Shown here in pieces: positions 1 to 9,886 of a stretch of 64,000 bases of DNA. The position numbers and the translations under genes are program-made. The stretch comes from Bacteroidales bacterium (GTDB taxonomy: Bacteria > Bacteroidota > Bacteroidia > Bacteroidales > VadinHA17): assembly GCA_021371855.1 (NCBI GenBank), contig JAJFVL010000018.1, positions 496,001 to 560,000 of the forward strand, given 5' to 3'. The notes under the pieces were generated by a model. The model searched no databases. It saw only the letters and a list, made by a program, of their open reading frames with translations, and was not told the origin of the DNA. The number at the start of each line of letters is the position of its first letter. Position 1 is the stretch's first letter.

Positions 1-125
1 AGCTGATCGCTGGGTGCCATATATCCGGGTCCTCCAAGCACATGTCTTGGAACAATAGTAACAGCAAGGGCAGCAGCGGTTGTCTTTCTCAGGAAATCGC
101 GCCTCCCAATGTTTTCTTTTTTCAT
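1..125 (-). CDS. Gfo/Idh/MocA-type oxidoreductase, N-terminus only (runs off the left edge)
   Basis: About 41 residues are visible, beginning [20 protein letters not shown]. The RRDFLRK string followed by an Ala/Val-rich stretch is a twin-arginine (Tat) signal, so the product is exported folded. The following [17 protein letters not shown] is the typical lead-in of Bacteroidota Gfo/Idh/MocA NAD(P)-dependent sugar oxidoreductases. That family call is inference, because the Rossmann motif lies outside the window. It is the third gene after a ROK kinase and an MFS permease on the same strand, which fits sugar or sugar-acid use. Confidence 0.6.
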   Translation of the reverse strand, partial: MKKENIGRRDFLRKTTAAALAVTIVPRHVLGGPGYMAPSDQ

Positions 126-187
126 ATAAATCTGTTTTTTATTCATTGTAAATTTAAGTTAAAATCATTCTGACGGGAACCGATCAT

Positions 188-1339
188 TTATTTCTTCAGG
201 CTGTATAAAGACACTGAGAAGAGATATATCATACAAAGTATCAGAATGGACATCCCGATTGCAATATTACTGATATCGCTTACCCATCCTATTAATAAAG
301 GTATTACAGCTCCACCCGAAATTGCCATCATCATAAGCCCTGATATCTCATTATTGCGTTCCGGATACTTTTCCACAGCTATTGAAAACACAAGAGGCCA
401 GATGTTTGCAACTGCCATGCCGATGAGGAATACAAGACCCCATGCTATTACCGTCGATTTGATAAGAAGTATGGCAGCAATAAAGAGTATACCCAGAATA
501 GTTGTCCACATAAAGAATTTTCTCGGCGATATTCTCGTAAGAAGGATTGCACCGGCAAAAGTGGCAAGCATACGTCCGAAGAAATAAACACTTCTTCCCG
601 ATTCTGCAGCAATCGGATCAATGCCAAACTGTTTGATAAGGAACTGGCCTGAATTGGAATTAAAACCAACATCAATACCAACCACCAGGAATATTGACAA
701 AACCATTAAAAGTATAAACTTATTTCCCAGGAGTTTAAACGATGAAGCAAAAGTAGCCTTGACCCCGGTCTGTCTCTTCTCTTCAATTTTAATGGACCCC
801 AGCCAGAGAACGGAAAGTATTGAAACGACTCCGAATACCAGGAAAAGCAGTTTCCAGTCACCAAAACGAGCAGCAAAAACTGCAGCCAGGGGAGCCCCAA
901 GCATGGAACCAATTGCTTTGACAAATTGAGAAAAACTCAAAAAACTCGATGCCCGGTTGCCCGGAACAGCATCAACAAGAAGCGGATTTGCAGATACCTG
1001 AACAATTGTGTTTCCTATTCCAAGAAGTGCAAATCCGGTAAGTACCATCTCAAATGAATAAAAGAAATAGGGTATAAATAATCCCAGTGCTGTCACACCC
1101 ATACCGATATTAAGCATAAACCGTTTACCAAGCCTCGATTGCATAACTCCAAAAGGAACAGAGAGAAGAAAAAACCAGAGGAATGTTGCTGAAGGGATCA
1201 ACTGTGCTATGGTAGCGCTCAGGTTCATATCTTTACTTACCCGGTCAACACTGATACCTACAAGGTCAACAAAACTCATGACAAAAAATGTCATGAGGAC
1301 AGGTAGTATTTTGTTAATGTTAACTTTTTGTTCATTCAT
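188..1339 (-). CDS. MFS transporter, sugar-permease-like
   Basis: This 383-residue protein has about 12 hydrophobic segments, the usual size of a major facilitator. A basic loop (QSRLGKRF, about residues 67-74) between the second and third segments is the place of the MFS A-motif, though it is a weak match. It should act in the cytoplasmic membrane and import a small solute by proton or sodium symport. The substrate cannot be read from sequence. Its position between a ROK sugar kinase and a Gfo/Idh/MocA oxidoreductase on the same strand suggests a carbohydrate or its oxidised derivative. The gap to the kinase gene is about 130 bp, so the genes may or may not share a transcript. Confidence 0.8.
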   Translation of the reverse strand: MNEQKVNINKILPVLMTFFVMSFVDLVGISVDRVSKDMNLSATIAQLIPSATFLWFFLLSVPFGVMQSRLGKRFMLNIGMGVTALGLFIPYFFYSFEMVLTGFALLGIGNTIVQVSANPLLVDAVPGNRASSFLSFSQFVKAIGSMLGAPLAAVFAARFGDWKLLFLVFGVVSILSVLWLGSIKIEEKRQTGVKATFASSFKLLGNKFILLMVLSIFLVVGIDVGFNSNSGQFLIKQFGIDPIAAESGRSVYFFGRMLATFAGAILLTRISPRKFFMWTTILGILFIAAILLIKSTVIAWGLVFLIGMAVANIWPLVFSIAVEKYPERNNEISGLMMMAISGGAVIPLLIGWVSDISNIAIGMSILILCMIYLFSVSLYSLKK

Positions 1340-1468
1340 AACTAAAAGGTTTTAGGATAATAAATAAAATATCTGTTTTTTCCCATTACCTGATACCCGG
1401 GGCCTGATGCCTTTATTAATAAGGTGTCAGGTGGAAGGCTTCATGCGAAAGGTTTATTGATCATCATT

Positions 1469-2404
1469 TTACATTAACGGGAGTGCATGTTGCACCGATT
1501 TCCAGAAATCATCATCAAGAAGATATGCGCTTCCCAGGAGAGCAGCATCCTCTTTCAGTTTTGAAAGAGCCACTTTGCAGTCAGAATTCTCATTTTTCAG
1601 GCTTTTTTCAAAAGCAGCGCCAAAGAGGTTATAAGCATTGGAGATATTTCCTCCGATAACGAGCATTTCAGCGCCAAACTTTTTGAGCCAGGGAGCCAGG
1701 AACAAACCAAGGTTATCTCCGAAATCAACAAAAAGATCCATGATTATCTTATCGGAAAAGGCCAGTGCCGACATCTCTTTTACTCCGGATAACTCTTTGC
1801 CTGTAAGATTCTTATACCTGCCAAGCAATCCCCTGGTCGAAAAATAGTCATCGGCAATTCCATCTTTATACGGCAGGTGGTAAATACAACCAAGCTTAGG
1901 CACTTGGGGGCCATCGACAATAGGGATTCTGTTACGGATAAATGCAGATCCGAAACCGGTTCCAAGTGTAATTGACAGTGAACTGTTTACCTTTGAGGCG
2001 CTACCGGCCCACGCTTCTCCCACTGCGAAAGAGGAGGCGTCATTCATAAATCTGATAAGTAAATCTTCAGGGGTGCCAAGGACGCTTGATATTGCGTCGG
2101 AAATGTTGAAACCATAAAGATTATCATATTTAGCCACACCACGGATATAACAGATTCCATTGACATAATCGAACGGACCTGGCATTGCAAAACCAATTCC
2201 TTTGATTTTCTCAAGTGGCATTCCGGATAAGGCACCTGAAATGGCGTCAGCCCATATAGAAATTATTTCTTTGGCCTGAGCCTGATTATCCACAGCCCTT
2301 TCACTCAATGTCTCCCTTAGTATCTTCCCGGAGATCAGATCAACTGCAGCACAAGTGATATGGCTTCCCCCTATATCAGTTCCAATTGCGATGGTTTTCT
2401 TCAT
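1469..2404 (-). CDS. ROK-family sugar kinase
   Basis: The 311-residue product carries the ATPase-fold motifs of ROK kinases: the phosphate-1 loop GTDIGGSHITCAAVD near the N-terminus, GFAMPGPFDYVNG, the catalytic-base segment NDASSFAVGEAW, and SITLGTGFGSAFI for phosphate 2. ROK kinases phosphorylate glucose, fructose, ManNAc or related sugars in the cytoplasm. The classical ROK zinc motif (CxCGxxGCxE) is absent; the corresponding region reads LGCIYHLPYKDGIADDYFS. This suggests a divergent subgroup. No N-terminal DNA-binding domain is present, so it is a kinase and not a ROK repressor. It is first in a probable three-gene sugar cluster. Confidence 0.82.
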   Translation of the reverse strand: MKKTIAIGTDIGGSHITCAAVDLISGKILRETLSERAVDNQAQAKEIISIWADAISGALSGMPLEKIKGIGFAMPGPFDYVNGICYIRGVAKYDNLYGFNISDAISSVLGTPEDLLIRFMNDASSFAVGEAWAGSASKVNSSLSITLGTGFGSAFIRNRIPIVDGPQVPKLGCIYHLPYKDGIADDYFSTRGLLGRYKNLTGKELSGVKEMSALAFSDKIIMDLFVDFGDNLGLFLAPWLKKFGAEMLVIGGNISNAYNLFGAAFEKSLKNENSDCKVALSKLKEDAALLGSAYLLDDDFWKSVQHALPLM

Positions 2405-2686
2405 AGAAAAGTCGATTATTAAATCGGGTAAAAAGTACTTTAAAATTGACGTTGAAAATATCTAATTTTGTTCTCAATGCAAAATTTTTTCCGATGTTAT
2501 AAGATTATTTCACATTTAATTGAAGAAACAGTATCCCCAGTTGTAAAAATAATATCATGATAATTTTCATATAAATATCATTTAAAAAGTCGTAATTTTA
2601 GGATAGTTTGTTTTTGATATTAGTACCTGGTTGGGATTATTGATATACATTTATGATCATAATAATTAATTTAAAAATATCGTTCA

Positions 2687-3994
2687 ATGCCAAAAGTAAC
2701 AAAAGAAGATGCGCTTCTCTATCACAGCAGAGGCCGCCATGGTAAAGTCGAGGTTATCCCTACCAAACCTTACAGCACTCAGTTTGACATAAGTCTTGCA
2801 TATACTCCGGGCGTAGCTTATCCATGTCTTGAAATAGAAAAGACACCGGAAGTTGCTTATAATTATACTGCAAAAGGAAACCTTGTTGCAGTTATATCGA
2901 ATGGAACTGCAGTGCTTGGGCTGGGCGATATCGGAGCCCTGGCGGGAAAACCTGTTATGGAGGGTAAAGGACTTCTCTTTAAAATATTTGCTGATGTCGA
3001 TGTTTTTGACATTGAAGTAAATGAGAAAGATCCGGAAAAGCTTATTCAGGTCTGCGCAAGTATTGCTCCCACTTTCGGGGGGATCAATCTCGAAGATATT
3101 AAAGCCCCTGAATGTTTTGAAGTAGAGGCAAGACTTAAAGCGATGCTTAACATCCCTGTATTCCACGATGACCAACACGGTACGGCAATTATCTCCGGAG
3201 CAGGTCTAATGAATACTCTTGAGATAACCGGTAAAAAGATAGAAAACGTAAAATTAGTTGTTTGCGGGGCCGGAGCGGCAGCAATATCGTGTTCAAGACT
3301 CTACGTTTCTCTTGGAATAAAAAGGGAAAACATTGTTATGGTCGATAGCAAAGGGGTTATTAACCGCAAAAGGAAGGATCTCAATAAGTATAAACAGGAA
3401 TTTGTTACTGACAGGGATATTGACACATTAGCCCAGGCAGTTAAGGGCGCTGACATTTTTCTGGGCCTTTCAACTGCCAATATGATGTCAAAAGAGATGC
3501 TTGCTTCAATGGCAAAAAATCCTGTTGTTTTTGCTATGGCCAATCCTGATCCTGAAATCACTTATGAGGATGCCATGTCGACGAGGGATGACCTGATTTT
3601 TGCTACAGGAAGATCGGATTATCCCAATCAGATCAATAATGTACTGGGATTCCCCTTCATCTTCAGAGGTGCTCTTGATGTAAGAGCATCAACTATTAAT
3701 GAAGAGATGAAGCTGGCTGCTTCAAAAGCACTTGCTGCACTGGCAAAAGAGCCAGTCCCTGATTCAGTATTAAAAGCTTACAATGTCGACAAACTTGTTT
3801 TCGGAAAAGAGTACATTATTCCCAAGCCTCTCGATCCCAGGCTTATATCATGTGTGGCTCCGGCCGTCGCCAAAGCAGCCATTGACAGCGGTGTTGCCAG
3901 GTTCCCTGTCACCGATTGGAACGCGTATAAGAAAAGTCTCGACAAAAGACTCAGTGAACACATCAAAAAGATTGCTGAGATAAATGGAATATAG
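2687..3994 (+). CDS. maeB: Malic enzyme (oxaloacetate-decarboxylating malate dehydrogenase), short form
   Basis: Malic enzyme converts malate to pyruvate and CO2 while reducing NAD(P)+. The 435-residue protein has the malic N-domain ([35 protein letters not shown]), the metal-binding segment [16 protein letters not shown], a Rossmann segment [15 protein letters not shown], and the late motif [15 protein letters not shown]. Many MaeB proteins carry a C-terminal phosphotransacetylase-like domain of about 320 residues; this one ends at residue 435 and lacks it. Whether it prefers NAD or NADP is not clear. It stands alone on the plus strand, converging on the kinase-like gene downstream. The symbol reflects family only. 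Confidence 0.88.
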   Translation: MPKVTKEDALLYHSRGRHGKVEVIPTKPYSTQFDISLAYTPGVAYPCLEIEKTPEVAYNYTAKGNLVAVISNGTAVLGLGDIGALAGKPVMEGKGLLFKIFADVDVFDIEVNEKDPEKLIQVCASIAPTFGGINLEDIKAPECFEVEARLKAMLNIPVFHDDQHGTAIISGAGLMNTLEITGKKIENVKLVVCGAGAAAISCSRLYVSLGIKRENIVMVDSKGVINRKRKDLNKYKQEFVTDRDIDTLAQAVKGADIFLGLSTANMMSKEMLASMAKNPVVFAMANPDPEITYEDAMSTRDDLIFATGRSDYPNQINNVLGFPFIFRGALDVRASTINEEMKLAASKALAALAKEPVPDSVLKAYNVDKLVFGKEYIIPKPLDPRLISCVAPAVAKAAIDSGVARFPVTDWNAYKKSLDKRLSEHIKKIAEINGI

Positions 3995-4008
3995 CCTCTT
4001 AATTGACT

Positions 4009-4048
4009 GAAGGGGGGTTTAGGTCTCAGGACTTTAAAGTTCCCCTTC
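4009..4048. terminator. Possible bidirectional terminator between convergent genes
   Basis: A GAAGGGG / CCCCTTC stem (7 bp) encloses a 26-base loop that itself contains the palindrome ACTTTAAAGT. It lies shortly after the malic enzyme stop and before the convergent gene at 4175-4894. There is no long T run, so the call is weak. Confidence 0.3.
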
Positions 4049-4174
4049 TTATCACTAAGAGTAAGAAAATCCGGAAAGAATTAGGATAACATAGCATAAA
4101 GAGAATCTCTTCATATAGAGGTATTATGTCTGGTTCGTATGAGATGACAATACTGATACTGAAAGCTATATCTG

Positions 4175-4894
4175 TCAGATTCTTTTTATTCTTTTTCTCT
4201 CAGCGATCTGCCGGCATACTTTCTTTTCGTACAATACAAGTATCAGATCTGCAGTCTCCTGAATTGTGTAGGTATTGCGGTTTATAGTTGCATCGAACAG
4301 ATAATCAATATTAAGAGGTTTTTTATCAAGGAACGCCTGAATCAGATGGAATCTCTTTTCATCAGTATCCACAATATATTCTTCTGCAGCTTCAATATCT
4401 ATCTCTTTCTTTTTCATCACATTTTCGACCCTCCAGTAAAATGGGGCAATCAACCTGATATGAAGCGCATCTGTAATATTGCTGGCTATCGATACACCTC
4501 CTCTTCCAACTAAAACAATATAACCCTCTTTACACATAGAAAGTACAACCTCCCTGATAGCTTTCTTTACTCTTAGATCACTCACAAAACCACCGGAGAA
4601 AGCCATTATCATCTCAGAAATATTGGATAATTCAAACCCTTTGTAAAAATTTTCAACACGCTGAGCATCGGTGTTCAATTCCTTTGCGATAGCATAAATT
4701 ATATCCTTATCGACCCATCTCCATTTTTTTGTATCATACTTACGGTTAAGCTCGTTAACCAAAACAGCTGCTATCTGGCGGGCATCACATCCTGTTAAAC
4801 GGGAAAGCGTAATTACAGGACCATCCTCTGCAGGGGGCTTATTTAGTATAGACTGTCTGTATCGATCATCGAAATAATCAAAAAACTTCTGCAT
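4175..4894 (-). CDS. Cytidylate kinase-like family protein
   Basis: This 239-residue cytoplasmic protein resembles the cytidylate-kinase-like P-loop family common in anaerobes. It has an N-terminal SRLTGCDARQIAAVLVNEL segment where Cmk has its phosphate loop, the WRWVDKDIIYAIAKEL helix, the glycine-rich VLVGRGGVSI strand, then LHIRLIAPFYWRVENVM and DEKRFHLIQAF, as in the lid region. The N-terminal loop is not a canonical GxxGxGK P-loop, so nucleotide kinase activity is uncertain. True cmk is usually shorter and of different sequence. It is a lone gene, convergent with maeB and divergent from the lipoprotein gene at 5184. Confidence 0.72.
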   Translation of the reverse strand: MQKFFDYFDDRYRQSILNKPPAEDGPVITLSRLTGCDARQIAAVLVNELNRKYDTKKWRWVDKDIIYAIAKELNTDAQRVENFYKGFELSNISEMIMAFSGGFVSDLRVKKAIREVVLSMCKEGYIVLVGRGGVSIASNITDALHIRLIAPFYWRVENVMKKKEIDIEAAEEYIVDTDEKRFHLIQAFLDKKPLNIDYLFDATINRNTYTIQETADLILVLYEKKVCRQIAERKRIKRI

Positions 4895-5183
4895 CTGATT
4901 TGATTCCTTCCCTGACTATTTAAATTTAAGATACTACAAGAGCAGATAATTATGTGTTTATGTACCACTTATCCCGTACGATCAACGGATGAGATCTATT
5001 CAATCTCAGAGCTTCCTTTTCGGAATTATTACCCACAAAATTTACGAAAAAAAAATGAATTCCGGAAATTTTTTTACAGCTCTGGTAAATGTATTCATTA
5101 TAATCATACTTTTGTTGTCCGACAGAACAGGTACAGAGTGAAATGGTCCAATTTTTGAAGGAATTTACGTTAATATATTTTGT

Positions 5184-5726
5184 ATGAGATCAGCTCTTTT
5201 GAGAATAAGCTGTATTTTTTTTCTGGTCCTGTTTATGACAGGATGTAAAAAGAATCCTGTCATCAGTGATAAGCAGGATATTCTTTTTCAGTTTGAATAT
5301 GTAAATCATGCATGGAGTAATCAACATAATGGCTTTATTATAGATAATGAAGGAAACGTTCTGGCATATAACAATCCTGCTGACTGGAACTTCCCTGACA
5401 GTGAGTTTAGCCTGACTGAAACCCAGGTTTCGGAAAACATCAGCATGTGTATAAATACAGGGAAAAAAATCCCAAAGGAAGAGCTTCAGAAATACTCAAA
5501 GTTTATCAGGAATATAGCTTCCAGTAAAATTACTGCCTTAAAAAACACAGGGATAAATATCGGATCCCTAAAATTTGTATGTTATCAATACTCTGAGAGT
5601 TCCGGAATGTATAAAGGCTGCCTTATTAAAATGGAAGGTGATTTTTCCTGTGAAAACCTTAATTTCTATTCGAAGAAAATTGTCACCTGGATGAGGGAAA
5701 TCAATAACGATATTGCCGAAAACTAA
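5184..5726 (+). CDS. Hypothetical lipoprotein
   Basis: The 180-residue protein starts with a lipoprotein signal: a charged start, a hydrophobic stretch, then the lipobox LFMTGC with the lipidated Cys at about residue 21, followed by KKNPVISDKQ. The mature part is a compact domain of about 160 residues with FEYVNHAWSNQHNGFIIDN early and LKNTGINIGSLKFVCYQYS later. I recognise no family. It is probably anchored in the cytoplasmic or outer membrane facing the periplasm. It precedes the NfeD-SPFH pair by about 140 bp, so a functional link is possible but unsupported. Confidence 0.75.
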   Translation: MRSALLRISCIFFLVLFMTGCKKNPVISDKQDILFQFEYVNHAWSNQHNGFIIDNEGNVLAYNNPADWNFPDSEFSLTETQVSENISMCINTGKKIPKEELQKYSKFIRNIASSKITALKNTGINIGSLKFVCYQYSESSGMYKGCLIKMEGDFSCENLNFYSKKIVTWMREINNDIAEN

Positions 5727-5863
5727 GCCATCTCCCCCACTGCTTTGCTGCCAATAACAAAATACAATACCCGGACTTAATAAATTTTTTAGGTTTATAT
5801 TGTTTTTTTATATCTTTACTTAAAACAAAATTAGTTTCTCGCTAACAAATTAAACCTCATGAG

Positions 5864-6319
5864 ATGATGGAAAGCATTTTTTCTAAACCTGAACTATTTT
5901 GGTTCTTTATCGGTTTGGTTCTATTTCTTTTCGAATTATTCACCCCGGGATTCTTTATTTTTTTCTTTGGTCTGGGAGCCTGGGTTACTGCCCTGCTTTG
6001 CCTCATCGGAGATCCGGGAATCAACACCCAGATAATGGTTTTTGCCATCGCTTCTGTCCTTTCACTTGTGGGACTTAGAAGAATTATCCGGAAAAAACTA
6101 TTTTACAGCAAAGAAAATGCCTCTGAGGAAATTGAAGATGAGTTCACCGGAAAAGATGCAGTTGCGAAGACCGATTTTGGTCATGATAAAAGAGGCAAGG
6201 TCGAGTTCAAAGGCACAAACTGGAATTCCATATCAACCTCGGAAATCAGAGAAGGGCAAACAGTTGTCATCATTGAAAAAAATAATTTCACATTAACAGT
6301 TGAACCTAAAAAACAGTAA
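5864..6319 (+). CDS. NfeD family membrane protein
   Basis: Short NfeD proteins partner with SPFH proteins and are thought to bind them through a C-terminal OB-fold. This 151-residue protein shows the expected plan: hydrophobic segments at about residues 8-60 (FWFFIGLVLFLFELFTPGFF, then AWVTALLCLIGDPG and a third segment), then a soluble domain of about 70 residues with FTGKDAVAKTDFGHDKRGKV and GQTVVIIEKNNFTLTVEP, typical of the NfeD OB-fold. It lacks the ClpP-like protease domain of long NfeD. Two start codons are adjacent (ATGATG); the first is used here. The stop is two bases before the SPFH gene, so the pair is almost certainly co-transcribed and coupled. Confidence 0.88.
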   Translation: MMESIFSKPELFWFFIGLVLFLFELFTPGFFIFFFGLGAWVTALLCLIGDPGINTQIMVFAIASVLSLVGLRRIIRKKLFYSKENASEEIEDEFTGKDAVAKTDFGHDKRGKVEFKGTNWNSISTSEIREGQTVVIIEKNNFTLTVEPKKQ

Positions 6320-6321
6320 AA

Positions 6322-7260
6322 ATGGAAGGATCAAGCACTACTTTTATTCTTATAGGTGTAATCTTTTTGGGATTTATCCTGATAGCATCTATGATAAAGA
6401 TTGTTCCGCAGAGAACAGCAATAATCGTTGAGAGATTAGGAAAATACAGAGCAACCTTCACAGCAGGTTTCCAGATACTTATTCCTTTTTTCGATAAGGT
6501 AAGGTACAGACACACCCTTAAGGAACAGGCAATTGATGTTGCTCCTCAGATCTGTATCACAAGAGACAACATCTCGGTTGAAGTTGACGGTATTCTTTAC
6601 CTGCAGGTACTGGATCCCCAAAAAGCTTCTTATGGCATTGACAACTACAGATTTGCTTCGATACAGATAGCTCAGACAACCATGAGAAGTGTCATCGGTA
6701 AACTTGAGCTTGACAGGACATTTGAAGAACGTGAAACCATTAACGTGTCAATCGTTGACGCAGTCGATAAAGCCAGTGAGCCATGGGGTGTCAAGGTGAC
6801 CCGTTATGAAGTTAAAAATATTTCTCCTCCCCAGAGCATTAAAGATGCAATGGAAAAACAGATGAGGGCTGAAAGAGAGAAAAGAGCCGTAATAGCTGAA
6901 TCGGAAGGAACGAGACAGGCAAAGATCAATAATGCTGATGGCGATAAACAGGAATTCATCCTGAAATCGGAAGGTGAAAAACAAAGGCGAATCAATGAAG
7001 CAGCCGGACGTGCGTCAGAAATCGAACAGGTTGCTACCGCAACTGCTAACGGATTACGGGCAATCGCTTCGGCTATTTCTGATGAAAATGGTCTGAATGC
7101 AGTAAATCTCAGGATCGCAGAGCAATATCTGAATGCATTCGGAAATATTGCAAAACAGGGAAATACACTTATTCTGCCATCAAACCTGGCTGATATTGCA
7201 GGCATTGTTGCAACTGCAACATCAGTCTTTAATGAGACAAAGGATAAGAAAGCAAAATAG
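6322..7260 (+). CDS. SPFH/Band 7 (stomatin/paraslipin-like) protein
   Basis: This 312-residue protein has one N-terminal transmembrane segment (about residues 5-25) followed at once by the SPFH signature (IVPQRTAIIVERLGKYRATF, LIPFFDKVRYRHTLKEQAID) and a long Ala/Glu-rich coiled coil (MEKQMRAEREKRAVIAESEG, repeated with DKQEFILKSEGEKQRRINEA), ending in a paraslipin-like C-terminus LPSNLADIAGIVATATSV. Such proteins form large ring-shaped oligomers in the cytoplasmic membrane and organise membrane domains or proteases. It is paired with nfeD just upstream, the standard arrangement. A 9 bp tandem repeat follows its stop directly. Confidence 0.92.
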   Translation: MEGSSTTFILIGVIFLGFILIASMIKIVPQRTAIIVERLGKYRATFTAGFQILIPFFDKVRYRHTLKEQAIDVAPQICITRDNISVEVDGILYLQVLDPQKASYGIDNYRFASIQIAQTTMRSVIGKLELDRTFEERETINVSIVDAVDKASEPWGVKVTRYEVKNISPPQSIKDAMEKQMRAEREKRAVIAESEGTRQAKINNADGDKQEFILKSEGEKQRRINEAAGRASEIEQVATATANGLRAIASAISDENGLNAVNLRIAEQYLNAFGNIAKQGNTLILPSNLADIAGIVATATSVFNETKDKKAK

Positions 7261-7309
7261 AGGCCATATAGAGGCTATAGAGGCTATAGAGGCTATAGAG
7301 GCTGTAGAG
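7260..7309. repeat. 9 bp tandem repeat right after the SPFH gene
   Basis: The unit GAGGCTATA is repeated four times (last copy GAGGCTGTA), preceded by one degenerate unit GAGGCCATA. The array begins at the last base of the SPFH stop codon. There is no obvious function; a simple-sequence array of this sort can vary in copy number. Confidence 0.85.
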
Positions 7310-7346
7310 TTTAAACCTTTATAGCATTTATATCGTCTGCAGCTTC

Positions 7347-9716
7347 TTATACCTCTTCATGCTCTGTTCTGGCAATGATTTCGTCCTGAAGGTCTTCACC
7401 AAGATCGTTGAAGTAATCGCTGTAACCTGCAACACGAACGATCAGATCCCTGTATAATTCGGGATGCTTCTGTGCATCTCTTAAAGTTTCAGCATTCACC
7501 ACATTAAACTGAATATGATGACCATCGAGGCTGAAATAGGTGCGTATCAAAGCTGTCAGATTATCATAGCTTTCCTCATCTTCAAAAAAAGATGGAGCGA
7601 ATTTTTGATTTAACAGAGTTCCTCCTGTACGGAGATGATCAATTTTTGAGGCAGACTTTATTACCGACGTCGGACCTTGCTTATCGACTCCCTGACTTGG
7701 TGAGATACCTTCAGACAAAGGTTTGAACGCCTTGCGGCCGTCGGGTGTGGCACCAATAACGCTTCCAAAATAGACATGCGACGTTGTAGGAAGCAGATTT
7801 ATCCGGTGGACCCCACCTCTAGAAGTGGGACGACCATTTACAGCATCATAATAAATTTCAAAAACAGCGACGGCCTGCTGGTCAGCATACTCATCATCGT
7901 TCCCGAATTTCGGAGTGTTATAGATCAGGTCGTATTGTATCTGCTCATATCCTGTAAAATCAGCATCAAGAGCTATTTTTAACTCTTCATGTGAAATCTT
8001 CTTCCTATCATAAATATTATATCTTATCGATGTCAGCATATCTGTGACACTTCCCAGTCCTACACCTTGTATATATGATGTATTATACCTTGCCCCTCCG
8101 TTATTATAATCTTTACCATTGGAAATACAATCTTCGACAAGCAACGACAGAAATGGAACCGGCATCCATCTGGCGAATATCTTCTCGATAACATTATTGC
8201 CTCTTATCTTAATGTCAATAAGATAATTAACCTGTGATCTAAAAGCCTCCACAAGATCTTCAAAACTCTTATAATCATCAGCATAGCCTGTTTCGATCCC
8301 CACTAGTCTGTTAGTCCTCTTATCAAATCCGTCATTTAAAGTCAGTTCAAGAGCTTTTGGCAGACTAAAATAGCCAGTCAGCCAGTATGCCTCTGTTCCG
8401 AAAGCCCCGGTTTCGACACATCCTGATGCACCTCCGTTCCGGGCATCAACTATATTTTTCCCCTGCCGCAGTAATTCCTGTATTATCGAATCGGTATTAA
8501 AACATGAAGGTTGTCCGAAACCGGTTTTTATTATATCAAGTGCTTTATGTATAAATCTGTCGGGACTTTTCTTACTTATCTGTACCATTGAGCCTGGCTG
8601 GAGAAGCCTCATCTCTTTTATAACATCAAGAAGTATATATGACATCTCATTAACCGCATCGGTACCGTCAGGTTTGACTCCTCCAAGGTTAATCAGGCAA
8701 AAATCAGTGTAGGTGCTGCTTTCATAAGCAGTCACTCCCATTTTAGGTGGTGAAGGATGATTGTTGAATTTGACCCAGAAACAACCCAGAAGATCATACA
8801 ATTCATCCTTGGAGATTGATCCTTTCTCCATCTCCTTTTTATAAACAGGATAGAGGTGCTGGTCAAGCCTGCCGGGATTAAATGAATCCCATGGATTCAG
8901 TTCAGTTATTACACCCAGATGGATAAACCAGTAGTGCTGAAGCATTTCGTGAACAGTCTCAGGGGCATTTGCAGGTACTTTACGGCATATTGCAGCCATC
9001 CTGTGCAACTCTTTTTTTCTTTCGGAACTATCTTCTGTTTTTGCCAGTTGTTCCAGTTCATCAGCATGCCGGTTTGCATACATTATGATTGCATCGCATG
9101 CAATATCCATAGCCTTCAACTCTTCTGACTTATCAAAAGCTTCCGGATCATTATAATAATCGAGACAGGAGATGCTCTCCCGTATCTCCTCTTTCAGCTG
9201 AAGAAAACCTGTCCTGAACATCCTGTAACCAAGCGCAGTATGACCTGGTGCACGCTGTTCCTGAAACTCCGTGAATACTCCGGCATTATACGCACCGATC
9301 CATTCAGGAGTCATCAGGCTTATAATCCGGTCACGATTACTGATTCCCTCCCAGAAAGGGATAATCTCATTTTTATAAATAGCCCGGACCTCTTCATCAA
9401 CCCTGAAAGAAACTTTTTCTCTCGAGTTGAGTGTCTCCAGATCTTTTAAAGAATGAAGATTAATTTCAGGATATGTTGGTGTCTCCTTGGGAGAAGGTCC
9501 CCTTTCACCTACTATCAGCTCTCCTTCACCTATATATATTTTTTTATTCTTCAGGAGATATTCAAAGGCTCTGGCCCGCCTGACCGGAGCAGAAAGTTCA
9601 CGCGCCTGATCGCTTTTGTAAAATTGTGTTATCAGCAATGCTCTTTCTGCGGATATTTTCTCAACAGCATTGAGACTCTGTTGCCGTAATTGTTTTACTC
9701 TTTCTGTTATTTTCAT
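7347..9716 (-). CDS. hypD: Trans-4-hydroxy-L-proline dehydratase, glycyl radical enzyme
   Basis: Glycyl radical enzymes of this group dehydrate a hydroxylated substrate; HypD turns trans-4-hydroxy-L-proline into pyrroline-5-carboxylate. The 789-residue length equals that of Clostridioides HypD as I recall it. The thiyl-radical loop is GGASGCVETGAFG (Cys433, Glu435), and the radical glycine is Gly764 in VRVAGYSDYF. Other positions known from HypD also match with an offset of one: Phe151, His159, Asp277, Ser333, Tyr449, Thr644. The GCVE motif excludes pyruvate formate-lyase, which has a Cys-Cys pair. The enzyme is cytoplasmic and oxygen-sensitive. It lies downstream of its activase gene on the same strand. 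No proC, which would reduce the product to proline, is adjacent. Confidence 0.88.
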   Translation of the reverse strand: MKITERVKQLRQQSLNAVEKISAERALLITQFYKSDQARELSAPVRRARAFEYLLKNKKIYIGEGELIVGERGPSPKETPTYPEINLHSLKDLETLNSREKVSFRVDEEVRAIYKNEIIPFWEGISNRDRIISLMTPEWIGAYNAGVFTEFQEQRAPGHTALGYRMFRTGFLQLKEEIRESISCLDYYNDPEAFDKSEELKAMDIACDAIIMYANRHADELEQLAKTEDSSERKKELHRMAAICRKVPANAPETVHEMLQHYWFIHLGVITELNPWDSFNPGRLDQHLYPVYKKEMEKGSISKDELYDLLGCFWVKFNNHPSPPKMGVTAYESSTYTDFCLINLGGVKPDGTDAVNEMSYILLDVIKEMRLLQPGSMVQISKKSPDRFIHKALDIIKTGFGQPSCFNTDSIIQELLRQGKNIVDARNGGASGCVETGAFGTEAYWLTGYFSLPKALELTLNDGFDKRTNRLVGIETGYADDYKSFEDLVEAFRSQVNYLIDIKIRGNNVIEKIFARWMPVPFLSLLVEDCISNGKDYNNGGARYNTSYIQGVGLGSVTDMLTSIRYNIYDRKKISHEELKIALDADFTGYEQIQYDLIYNTPKFGNDDEYADQQAVAVFEIYYDAVNGRPTSRGGVHRINLLPTTSHVYFGSVIGATPDGRKAFKPLSEGISPSQGVDKQGPTSVIKSASKIDHLRTGGTLLNQKFAPSFFEDEESYDNLTALIRTYFSLDGHHIQFNVVNAETLRDAQKHPELYRDLIVRVAGYSDYFNDLGEDLQDEIIARTEHEEV

Positions 9717-9817
9717 AAGACCTCTGCTTATTTCAAGTTACCAGTTAATTTTTATTCATGCTTTTTCACCTTTTTCCGGACTTTTCCGCCTCACCCTGAA
9801 TACGTTATTCTTACTCC

Positions 9818-9837
9818 CCTTCTCCCCCGGGAGAAGG
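9818..9837. repeat. Palindrome between hypE and hypD
   Basis: CCTTCTCCC and GGGAGAAGG (9 bp arms) flank a two-base CC centre, followed by TGCCGGGGGATGAGG. The CCCGGGAGAAGG-GCCGGGGGATGAGG type of sequence recurs between genes in many bacteria as a dispersed palindrome. In the hypE-to-hypD transcript it would form a hairpin between the two genes and could set their relative amounts; that is inference. Confidence 0.7.
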
Positions 9838-9886
9838 TGCCGGGGGATGAGGTGGATTAAAATAGAGGCTGGGTGAGGCAGATTCC

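Noticed and set aside
2684..3178. 164-residue minus-strand frame
   Set aside because: Shadow of the malic enzyme coding sequence.
4952..5158. Possible 68-residue plus-strand gene
   Set aside because: No recognisable domain, unusual composition, and it lies in the control region between two divergent genes.
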